64,000 nt of DNA from positions 434,001 through 498,000 of the forward strand of contig NZ_VLLB01000003.1 of the NCBI RefSeq assembly GCF_007830455.1, in the 5' to 3' direction. Position 1 is the stretch's first letter, and each line of letters begins with the position of its first letter. The stretch is from Pseudoduganella lurida (GTDB taxonomy: Bacteria; Pseudomonadota; Gammaproteobacteria; Burkholderiales; Burkholderiaceae_D). The notes beneath the pieces are model-generated. The model ran no database searches. It was not told the origin of the DNA and saw only the letters and a program-made list of their open reading frames with translations. Both the position numbers and the translations under genes were made by a program. Below, one piece after another: positions 45,528 through 53,007 of this stretch.

Positions 45528-47759
45528 ATGAACCACGCAGCAATCCTGCTGGCGCTGGCGGCCCTGCCACGCCTGGCCGCAGCCGCCGATCCCGCGCCAC
45601 CGTGGCTGGACCCGCAGGCCGATCCGGACCGCCGCGCCGCCCTGGTGCTGAAGGCGATGACGCAGAAGGAAAAGCTGGTTCTGCTATCGAGCCATTTCGG
45701 CGCCGACCATGCGGGCAACAAGACGAAAAAAGTGGCGGAAGCGCTGCCGTTTTCCGCCGGCTATGTGCCGGCCATTCCCCGCCTCGGCCTGCCGGCCCTG
45801 TTCCTGACCGATGCCGGCATCGGCGTGGCCACCCAGTACACGACGACGCCGCGCGAACGGACCTCGCTGCCATCGGGCCTGGCCACGGCAGCCACGTGGA
45901 ACCGCCAGCTGGCCTACGAGGGCGGGCGGATGATCGGCGCCGAGGCGCGCGCGTCGGGCTTCAACGTGATGCTGGCCGGAGGCGTGAACCTGATGCGCGA
46001 ACCGCGCAATGGCCGCAACTTCGAATACGGCGGCGAGGACCCGCTGCTGGCCGGCACGATGGTGGCCGAGCAGGTGCGCGGCATCGAGTCGAACCACCTG
46101 ATCGCCACGCTCAAGCACTATGCCCTCAATGCCCAGGAGACCGGGCGCTTCGAACTGGATGCGCGCATCGACCCGGCGGCGCTGCGCCAGTCCGACCTGT
46201 TCGCGTTCCAGCTGGCGCTCGAACAGACCGGCGCCGGATCGTTCATGTGTGCGTACAACCGGCTGAACGGGCCTTATGGCTGCGAGCATCCCTGGCTGCT
46301 CGATGGCGTGCTGAAGGGCGACTGGGGGTTCAAGGGGTTCGTGATGTCCGACTGGGGTGCCACGCACAGCACGGTGGCGGCGGCCAATGGGGGGCTCGAC
46401 CAGCAGTCGGGTTTTGAATTCGACCGCTCCCATTACTTCGGCGGCGCACTGGACGAGGCGGTGGAAAACGGCTTCGTGCCGCAGGCGCGCCTGGACGACA
46501 TGGCGCGGCGCGTGCTGCGCACCATGTTTGCCAAGGGTGTGGTCGATCATCCGGTGAAGGAGGGCGGGGCGATCGATTACGCCGCGCATGCCCGCATCAG
46601 CCAGGCCGATGCCGAGGAAGGGATCGTGCTGCTCAAGAATGCGGGCAACCTGCTGCCGTTGAAGAAGGATGTGAAGAAGATCGTCGTCATCGGCGGCCAC
46701 GCGGACAAGGGCGTGCTGGCCGGCGGCGGCTCGTCGCTGGTGTATCCGCGCGGCGGCAATGCCGTACCGGGCCTGCTGCCGGCCACCTGGCCCGGCCCCG
46801 TCATGTTCCATCCGTCGTCGCCCGTGAAGGCGATCGCGGCGCAGCTGCCGGGCGCGCAGGTCGTGTTCCACGATGGCGGCGATCCGGCGCAGGCGGCGGC
46901 TGCCGCGGCAGGGGCGGACGTGGTGCTCGTCTTCGCCACCCAATGGGTCGGCGAGGCGCTCGACGCCACCTCGCTGGCGCTGCCGGACGGGCAGGATGCG
47001 CTGATCGCCGCCGTGGCGGCAGCCAATCCGCAGACGGTCGTGGTGCTGGAGAACAGCGGGCCGGTGCTGATGCCATGGCTGGACGGCGTCCCCGCCGTCG
47101 TCGAGGCGTGGTATCCCGGCACCCATGGCGGCGAGGCGATCGCCCGCGTGCTGTCCGGCGACGTCAATCCGTCCGGCCGCCTGCCGGCCACGTTCCCGGC
47201 CGCCGAGGCGCAATTGCCGCGGCCGAAGCTCGATGGCGACCCGGCCCGGCCGGAAGAGCGCTTCGCGGTCGATTACCACGAGGGCGCCGCGGTGGGCTAC
47301 AAGTGGTTCGACCTGAAGGGGCACCGGCCGCTGTTCCCGTTCGGTTACGGCCTGTCGTACACGCAGTTCGCCTACCACGACCTGAAGGCGGACCTGGTGG
47401 ATGGCAAGGTGCGGGTGCGCTTCACCGTTGCGAACACGGGGCGCGTGCCGGGCAAGGATGTGCCGCAGGTGTACGTGGCGCCGGTATCGGCGAAATGGGA
47501 AAGCCAGAAACGCCTGGCCGGCTGGGACAAGGTGGCACTGGCGCCGGGGCAAAGCAGCGCCGTGACGGTGTCCATCGACCCGCGGCTGTTCGGCATGGTG
47601 CGTGGCGAGACCGGCACGTGGCAGGTAGCCGCCGGCCGTTACCAGGTGAGGCTGGCCCGGCATGCCGGCGATAGCGCGGCGCAGACCGTGACGATTCAAT
47701 TACCGGCCCAGGTGCTCGACGTGGCCGGCCGCCCGACAACGAAAAAAACCGGAGGATGA
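45528..47759 (+). CDS. glycoside hydrolase family 3 beta-glycosidase
   Basis: Exported GH3 enzyme of 743 residues with a signal peptide (about 1-20, ALAALPRLAAAADP). The N-terminal TIM-barrel domain has the nucleophile Asp in VMSDWGATHS and the substrate loop HYALNAQETGRFELDA. A second alpha/beta domain (about 360-600, GIVLLKNAGNLLPL) is followed by a C-terminal fibronectin-III-like domain. It should release glucose or mannose from the ends of (gluco)manno-oligosaccharides. Specificity between beta-glucoside and beta-mannoside cannot be fixed from motifs. It is one base before the mannanase gene. Confidence 0.94.
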   Translation: MNHAAILLALAALPRLAAAADPAPPWLDPQADPDRRAALVLKAMTQKEKLVLLSSHFGADHAGNKTKKVAEALPFSAGYVPAIPRLGLPALFLTDAGIGVATQYTTTPRERTSLPSGLATAATWNRQLAYEGGRMIGAEARASGFNVMLAGGVNLMREPRNGRNFEYGGEDPLLAGTMVAEQVRGIESNHLIATLKHYALNAQETGRFELDARIDPAALRQSDLFAFQLALEQTGAGSFMCAYNRLNGPYGCEHPWLLDGVLKGDWGFKGFVMSDWGATHSTVAAANGGLDQQSGFEFDRSHYFGGALDEAVENGFVPQARLDDMARRVLRTMFAKGVVDHPVKEGGAIDYAAHARISQADAEEGIVLLKNAGNLLPLKKDVKKIVVIGGHADKGVLAGGGSSLVYPRGGNAVPGLLPATWPGPVMFHPSSPVKAIAAQLPGAQVVFHDGGDPAQAAAAAAGADVVLVFATQWVGEALDATSLALPDGQDALIAAVAAANPQTVVVLENSGPVLMPWLDGVPAVVEAWYPGTHGGEAIARVLSGDVNPSGRLPATFPAAEAQLPRPKLDGDPARPEERFAVDYHEGAAVGYKWFDLKGHRPLFPFGYGLSYTQFAYHDLKADLVDGKVRVRFTVANTGRVPGKDVPQVYVAPVSAKWESQKRLAGWDKVALAPGQSSAVTVSIDPRLFGMVRGETGTWQVAAGRYQVRLARHAGDSAAQTVTIQLPAQVLDVAGRPTTKKTGG

Positions 47760-47760
47760 C

Positions 47761-49095
47761 ATGAAGAAGACGATCGCACTGGCAGCCGCGCTGCTGATGA
47801 TGGGCGTGGTGCCTGCGGCATCGGCCGCTGTGAAGGATGCCGCAAAGGACAATCCATTCGTGGCCGTGCAGAAGACGCACTTCACGCGCAACGGCAACCC
47901 CTATTACATTGCCGGCGCCAATTTCTGGTACGGCGCCTACCTGGGCGCCAACGACCGTCCGCGGCTGCTGAAGGAACTCGACACGCTGAAAGGCCTCGGC
48001 ATCAACAACCTGCGGGTGCTGGCCGTATCCGAGCAGACCGACATGAAGAGCGCGGTGCGTCCCGCCACCACCAGCGCGCCGGGGCAGTACGACGAGCGCC
48101 TGCTGGCCGGCATGGATGTCCTGCTGGCCGAGATGGGCCGGCGCGACATGACGGCCGTGATCTACCTGAACAATTTCTGGCAATGGTCCGGCGGCATGAC
48201 GCAGTACCTGAACTGGTTTGCCGGCACGCCGGCGCTCGACCCGAACGTGACGAAGGACTACGACACCTACATGCGCGAGACGGCGCGCTTCTACACCAAC
48301 GACAAGGCGCAGGCCGAGTACCGCAACGTCATCCGCACCTTCATCGGCCGCACGAACACGGTGACCGGCAAGCCGTATGCGGGCGACCCCGTGATCATGT
48401 CGTGGCAGCTCGCCAACGAGCCACGTCCCGGCAATGCCGGCGTCTCGCCGCAGGAAAAGGCGATCTACGTGAAGTGGATCGCCGACACGGCTGCCTACAT
48501 CCGCGGCCTGGACGGGAACCATCTGGTCAGCACAGGCAGCGAAGGCCTGGCCGGTTCCGCGCAGGATGCGGCCCTGTTCGAACAGGCACATGCCAGCCGC
48601 GATGTCGACTACCTGACCTACCACCTGTGGCCGAAGAACTGGGGCTGGATCGATTCGAAGCGCGTGGATGCCACCTGGAGCGGCGCCCTCGAGAAGAGCA
48701 GTCATTACCTGAACGTGCATATCGACTATGCGAAGAAACTGGGCAAGCCGATCGTGCTGGAGGAATTCGGCATGGACCGCGATGGCGCCTCGTTCGATGT
48801 CAAGGCGTCCACGACCGTGCGCGACCGTTTCTACAAGGTGGTGTTCGACGTGGTGGTCGGCCGCGCCGAGCGGGGCGATCCGGTTGCCGGCTTCAACTTC
48901 TGGGCCTGGGGCGGCACCGGCCGCGCGGCCAATGCCGATTACTGGTGGAAGGAGGGCAATGACCTGATGGGCGATCCGCCGCAGGAAGAGCAGGGCCTGT
49001 ATTCCGTGTTCGATACGGACCGGTCGACGCTGGCGCTGATCCGCCAGTACGCCGACCGCCTGCATGCACTGGAGCGCAAGCGGGGCCAGAAATGA
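47761..49095 (+). CDS. GH5 endo-beta-1,4-mannanase
   Basis: Secreted mannanase of 444 residues with a signal peptide (residues 1-22, ending ASA). Segments match GH5 subfamily 7: HFTRNGNPYYIAGANFWYGA, MTAVIYLNNFWQWSGGMTQY and YHLWPKNWGWID. The acid/base Glu is in SWQLANEPRP and the nucleophile Glu in IVLEEFGMDRDG. It cleaves internal bonds of the mannan backbone. There is no extra carbohydrate-binding module. It is flanked by GH3 and GH27 genes with no more than one base of gap. Confidence 0.93.
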   Translation: MKKTIALAAALLMMGVVPAASAAVKDAAKDNPFVAVQKTHFTRNGNPYYIAGANFWYGAYLGANDRPRLLKELDTLKGLGINNLRVLAVSEQTDMKSAVRPATTSAPGQYDERLLAGMDVLLAEMGRRDMTAVIYLNNFWQWSGGMTQYLNWFAGTPALDPNVTKDYDTYMRETARFYTNDKAQAEYRNVIRTFIGRTNTVTGKPYAGDPVIMSWQLANEPRPGNAGVSPQEKAIYVKWIADTAAYIRGLDGNHLVSTGSEGLAGSAQDAALFEQAHASRDVDYLTYHLWPKNWGWIDSKRVDATWSGALEKSSHYLNVHIDYAKKLGKPIVLEEFGMDRDGASFDVKASTTVRDRFYKVVFDVVVGRAERGDPVAGFNFWAWGGTGRAANADYWWKEGNDLMGDPPQEEQGLYSVFDTDRSTLALIRQYADRLHALERKRGQK

Positions 49096-50291
49096 GGACG
49101 CTGGCCGGTATGGTCATGCTGCTCGTCGTTGCCACGGCCCATGCGCAGAAATACGAGGGGCTGGCGGCGACGCCGCAGATGGGCTGGAACAGCTGGAACA
49201 AGTTCGCCTGCGAGATCAGCGAACAGCTGATCCGCGACACGGCCGATGCGATGGTGAAGAACGGCATGCGCGACGCCGGCTACACCTACCTGAACATCGA
49301 CGATTGCTGGCATGGCCAGCGCGATGCCGACGGCAACATCCAGGCCGACCCGGTGCGCTTCCCGTCGGGGATCAAGGCGCTGGCCGATTACGTGCATGCG
49401 CGCGGCCTGAAGCTGGGGCTGTATTCCGACGCCGGCGCCAGGACGTGCGGCGGCCGGCCCGGCAGCCGCGGCCATGAATACCAGGATGCACGCACCTATG
49501 CCGCGTGGGGCGTCGATTACCTGAAGTACGACTGGTGCGAGACGGCGGGCCTGAAATCGGAAGGCGCCTACACGACGATGCGCGACGCGCTGCGCGCCGC
49601 GGGCCGGCCGATCCTGTTCTCCATCTGCGAATGGGGCGATACCAAACCATGGGACTGGGCGAAGGAGGTGGGGCATTCGTGGCGCACCACCGGCGATATC
49701 ACCGCCTGCTGGGACTGCGAGCTGTCGCACGGGTCGTGGTCGTCGTTCGGCGTGCTGAAGATCATGGACAAGACGGCCGCGCTGCGCAAGTACGCCGGTC
49801 CCGGCCACTGGAACGACATGGACATGCTCGAAGTGGGCAATGGCCTGACGCCGGACGAGGAACGCGCGCACTTCTCGATCTGGGCGATGATGGCGTCGCC
49901 GCTGATCTCGGGGAACGACCTGCGCAGCATGACGCCGGCGACGCTGAAGATCCTCACCAACCGCGATGTCATCGGCATCAACCAGGACAGGCTGGGCGTG
50001 CAGGCGCTGCGGCGCATGGCGCAGGGCGACCTGGAAATGTGGATCAAGCCACTGGCCGGCGGCGACTGGGGCGTGCTGTTCCTGAACCGCGGCGAGCGCA
50101 CGGTCGATTACCATCACGACTGGCAGAAGTACCCGCTGGCGGACGACCTGTCGAAGCACGAGGCGGACCTGAAGAAAACGACGCTGCGCTGGACCGATTT
50201 GTGGCAGGGGCGGGGCGGCGACACGTCGAAACCGCTGGACGTGAAACTGGCGCCGCACAGCGCGATGATGCTGCGGCTGAAAGCACCGTGA
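49092..50291 (+). CDS. GH27 alpha-galactosidase
   Basis: Exported alpha-galactosidase of 399 residues with a signal peptide (MVMLLVVATAHAQ). The GH27 signature TPQMGWNSWNKFAC opens the barrel. The nucleophile Asp is in DYLKYDWCE and the acid/base Asp in GHWNDMDMLEVGN. A C-terminal beta-sandwich follows. It would remove alpha-1,6-galactosyl branches from galactomannan so that the mannanase can reach the backbone. ATG 49092 overlaps the mannanase stop by four bases. Confidence 0.94.
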   Translation: MRTLAGMVMLLVVATAHAQKYEGLAATPQMGWNSWNKFACEISEQLIRDTADAMVKNGMRDAGYTYLNIDDCWHGQRDADGNIQADPVRFPSGIKALADYVHARGLKLGLYSDAGARTCGGRPGSRGHEYQDARTYAAWGVDYLKYDWCETAGLKSEGAYTTMRDALRAAGRPILFSICEWGDTKPWDWAKEVGHSWRTTGDITACWDCELSHGSWSSFGVLKIMDKTAALRKYAGPGHWNDMDMLEVGNGLTPDEERAHFSIWAMMASPLISGNDLRSMTPATLKILTNRDVIGINQDRLGVQALRRMAQGDLEMWIKPLAGGDWGVLFLNRGERTVDYHHDWQKYPLADDLSKHEADLKKTTLRWTDLWQGRGGDTSKPLDVKLAPHSAMMLRLKAP

Positions 50292-50304
50292 CCCGGAGGT
50301 GAAC

Positions 50305-51033
50305 GTGAAGAAGGCAGTGATGGTGGCGGCGCTGGCCGCACTGGGATGCGCGTGGACGGCGCTGGCGGAAGGGCGTTCTTGCGCGCTGAACGTCGAGCCG
50401 CGCACCGTCGAGTATCCGTGGATGTCGATCGCGCGCTGGCATGCCATGAACGATGCGCTGAAGGCGCGCGCCGCGCAGGGCGATGTCGACGTGCTGTTCC
50501 TCGGCGACTCGATCACCGAGATGTGGGATGGGCAGGCATGGGACAGCCACTTCGGCAAGTACCGCGCCGCCAATTTCGGCATCGGCGGCGACCACACCGG
50601 CAATGTGCTGTGGCGGCTGCAGCACGATGGCATGGAGCGGCTGCGGCCGAAGGTGGTGGTGCTGCTGATCGGCGTGAACAACCTTGGCCTGTGCAACGAA
50701 AGGCCGGAGCAGGTCGCGGACGGCGTCAAGGCAGTAGTGGCGCAGCTGCGCGCGCTGTATCCGGAGGCGAAGATCCTGCTCAATGCCATCCTGCCGAATG
50801 GCCAGCTGGCCGGGGACGAACGCCGCAGCAGAACGCAGGCGGTCAACCGCGCGATCGCCATGCTGGATGATGGCCGGCACGTGATCTTCCGCGATGACGG
50901 CGCGCGCTTCCTCGAACCGGATGGCGCCATCGCCAGCACCACCATGGCTGATTTCCTGCACCTCACGCCCAAGGCCTATGCCACCTGGGGCGATGCGCTG
51001 GTGCCGGAGATCGACAGGTTGCTGGGGCGATGA
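50305..51033 (+). CDS. SGNH/GDSL hydrolase, probable carbohydrate esterase
   Basis: Exported SGNH hydrolase of 242 residues with a signal peptide (AALAALGCAWTALAEG). Block I is LFLGDSITEMWDG (Ser nucleophile), block II ANFGIGGDHTGN (Gly), block III LIGVNNLG (Asn) and block V DFLHLTPKAYATW (His). The pattern resembles PAF-acetylhydrolase-like esterases often found in polysaccharide loci, so removal of acetyl groups is likely. GTG 50305 is preferred over GTG 50299 because GGAGG sits six bases upstream. It overlaps the next esterase gene by four bases. Confidence 0.87.
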   Translation: MKKAVMVAALAALGCAWTALAEGRSCALNVEPRTVEYPWMSIARWHAMNDALKARAAQGDVDVLFLGDSITEMWDGQAWDSHFGKYRAANFGIGGDHTGNVLWRLQHDGMERLRPKVVVLLIGVNNLGLCNERPEQVADGVKAVVAQLRALYPEAKILLNAILPNGQLAGDERRSRTQAVNRAIAMLDDGRHVIFRDDGARFLEPDGAIASTTMADFLHLTPKAYATWGDALVPEIDRLLGR

Positions 51034-52121
51034 TGCCGTGGTCGCATGGCGAGGTGTTGCGGAGGCTGGCGGCGCGCTGGTGGTGCGTTGGTGCGGGCGT
51101 GGTGGCAGCGCTGGTTTGCGGCGGCGCCGGTGCTGCCGAGGCGGTACTGGCGGGTGGCGACAGCGTTGCCCTCATGGGACGGGTGGTCGATACCGCGGAG
51201 GGCGCGGTGCGCGTCGCGTATCCCGGCGTGTCGTCATTCGTGCGCTTCGACGGGCGTGAGCTGGTGCTTGACGCGTCATCCACCGGCGACAGGAGCTACC
51301 TCGATGTCATCGTCGATGGCCAGCTGGTGGACACGGTGCATCTGTCGCGCGGGCGGGCGTCCTACCGGCTGGTGCATGGCGCGCCGGCGCTGCGCACGGT
51401 GCAGGTGCTGCATCGGTCGGAGACGTGGCATGGCATCGTCACGCTGCACGGTTTCGCCACCGATGGCCGCGTGCTGGCGCCGCCTTCCTTGCCGGCGCGC
51501 CGGCTGCTGTTCCTGGGCGACTCCGTCACCTGCGGCGAGGCGCTGGAGCGCACCCCGCCCGGGCCGAAGCAGCCCGTATGGTGGAACCCGCGGCTATCCT
51601 ACGGCATGCTGGTTGGCGCCGCGCTGGACGCGCAGGTGCAGCTGGTGTGCCACGGCGGGCGGGGACTGGTGCGCAGCTGGAACGGCCGTACGGACGACTT
51701 CAATCTGGACCGCTTTTACGGGCTGGCGATCGCCGATGCCGCCGCGCCGGCCGCGTGGGACCAGCGCCGCTACGCGCCCGACCTGATCGTCAGCGCGATC
51801 GGCACCAACGATTTCAGCCAGGGCATTCCCGACCGCGCTAGGTATGTCGACACCTATGTGGCCTTCGTGCGCACGCTGCTGCGCGACCATCCCCAGGCGC
51901 AGATCGTGCTGACCGAGGGTGCCATCCTCGACGGCGAGAAAAAGGCCGCGCTGACCGGCTGCATCACCGCCACCCTGGCCCGCATCGGCAGCGCCCGCGT
52001 CCACTACATCCCCTCCCGCCACTACCCCGGCGACCCCGCCGACGCCCACCCCACCCGCGCCCAGCACGCGCAGATGGCCAGCGACTTCGTCCCACCCCTG
52101 CGCCAACTGATGAGCTGGTAG
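51030..52121 (+). CDS. CE2-like acetyl esterase with N-terminal beta-sandwich
   Basis: Exported esterase of 363 residues. A signal sequence (VGAGVVAALVCGGAGAAEA) is followed by a jelly-roll-like domain (about 40-150, with VSSFVRFDGRELVLD) and then an SGNH domain. The catalytic Ser is in LFLGDSVTCGEAL, Asn in SAIGTNDFSQG and His in DAHPTRAQH. This two-domain order is that of carbohydrate esterase family 2, which removes 6-O-acetyl groups from mannan and xylan. It is the last gene of the transporter-GH operon; a REP palindrome with a T-run follows its stop. Confidence 0.88.
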   Translation: MMPWSHGEVLRRLAARWWCVGAGVVAALVCGGAGAAEAVLAGGDSVALMGRVVDTAEGAVRVAYPGVSSFVRFDGRELVLDASSTGDRSYLDVIVDGQLVDTVHLSRGRASYRLVHGAPALRTVQVLHRSETWHGIVTLHGFATDGRVLAPPSLPARRLLFLGDSVTCGEALERTPPGPKQPVWWNPRLSYGMLVGAALDAQVQLVCHGGRGLVRSWNGRTDDFNLDRFYGLAIADAAAPAAWDQRRYAPDLIVSAIGTNDFSQGIPDRARYVDTYVAFVRTLLRDHPQAQIVLTEGAILDGEKKAALTGCITATLARIGSARVHYIPSRHYPGDPADAHPTRAQHAQMASDFVPPLRQLMSW

Positions 52122-52132
52122 CTAACCAACAG

Positions 52133-52152
52133 CGGGGACAGTCCCCGTTTTT
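52133..52152 (+). terminator. REP-like palindrome with T-run downstream of the esterase gene
   Basis: CGGGGAC-A-GTCCCCG is a perfect palindrome followed by TTTTT, then AGGAAATATT. It ends the glycoside hydrolase operon and flanks the RAYT gene on its downstream side. It matches the family seen at 10696 and 52916. Confidence 0.75.
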
Positions 52153-52198
52153 AGGAAATATTGCTCATCTAAAGCACTCGTGCGGCGGTCGAAGGCGA

Positions 52199-52807
52199 TC
52201 AAGCGCCGATCTGGCGATTGCCGGCGGCGGCATTGCGGATGACTTGCACATGCGCCGGATCGAGCGCTTGCGAAAACAGCGACCGGTAGGCGCCGTACCG
52301 CTGCGCTGTCATGGCGCCTAGCCCCAGGTAGGATGCGAGCGGTGTCAGCAGATCGTCCACGAACAGGCCCGCATTGCCCGCGTAGCTCGACCACCGATAT
52401 CTTCCCGGATGTGCCACCATGCCGGCCCGCACCGGATTGAGCTCGATGTATTGGTGACACGTCAGCAGGTAGGTCTCGTTGGTCACCGGCGACGAGCGGA
52501 ACCTGTCCTCCCACACGCTGCCCGAACGCCCGAGACGGCGATTGATGTACTGGGCATAGTTCTGCGCGATGGCTTTCATCATCGGTGCCAGCATGGTGAC
52601 GTCATCCATGGTGGCGAGCAGATGGACATGATTCGTCATCAGCACGTAGGCGTGGATCGCTCCGCCATAGAATTCCGCGTAGTCCCGTACCCAGTTCAGG
52701 TAGACGAGATAGTCGGAGCGCTGGAAGAAGCATGGCTGGCGGTTATGGCCGCGCTGGATGAGATGCAGAGGATAGCCTGGCAGCAGCAGGCGGGCGCGGC
52801 GTGGCAT
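52199..52807 (-). CDS. REP-associated tyrosine transposase (RAYT)
   Basis: Single-copy HUH nuclease of the Y1 transposase family, 202 residues. The metal-binding HUH motif is TNHVHLL (His60, His62) and the likely catalytic Tyr is Y120 in CHQYIELNPVRAG. VWEDRFRSSPV is also typical of RAYTs. Such proteins are thought to spread REP palindromes rather than themselves. Palindromes of one family lie on both sides of this gene (52133 and 52916-52967) and a copy lies 41 kb away (10696), which fits that role. It interrupts an otherwise continuous mannan locus. Confidence 0.92.
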   Translation of the reverse strand: MPRRARLLLPGYPLHLIQRGHNRQPCFFQRSDYLVYLNWVRDYAEFYGGAIHAYVLMTNHVHLLATMDDVTMLAPMMKAIAQNYAQYINRRLGRSGSVWEDRFRSSPVTNETYLLTCHQYIELNPVRAGMVAHPGRYRWSSYAGNAGLFVDDLLTPLASYLGLGAMTAQRYGAYRSLFSQALDPAHVQVIRNAAAGNRQIGA

Positions 52808-52915
52808 GTGTGGCTCCTCGCTAAGAGAAGCTCAACTGTGGCATCCACCGCAACAGCACCCCGTGCGGTAGCACAATGCGTGGCCGAAGCACCACGGAAC
52901 GTGTTTCCCAAAATC

Positions 52916-52967
52916 GGGGACAGTCCCCAATTTCAGGAAATATTTCCAGAAAAAGGGGACTGTCCCC
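52916..52967. repeat. paired REP palindromes (BIME-like) upstream of the RAYT gene
   Basis: GGGGAC-A-GTCCCC (52916-52928) and GGGGAC-T-GTCCCC (52955-52967) flank an AT-rich spacer with the palindrome GGAAAT-ATTTCC. The whole unit is nearly symmetric. This two-REP arrangement is that of a bacterial interspersed mosaic element. It also lies between the RAYT gene and the end of the TonB receptor gene. Confidence 0.85.
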
Positions 52968-53007
52968 GTGGTAGAAAGAACACAGCCCCGCGTTGGAAGG
53001 CGCAGCC

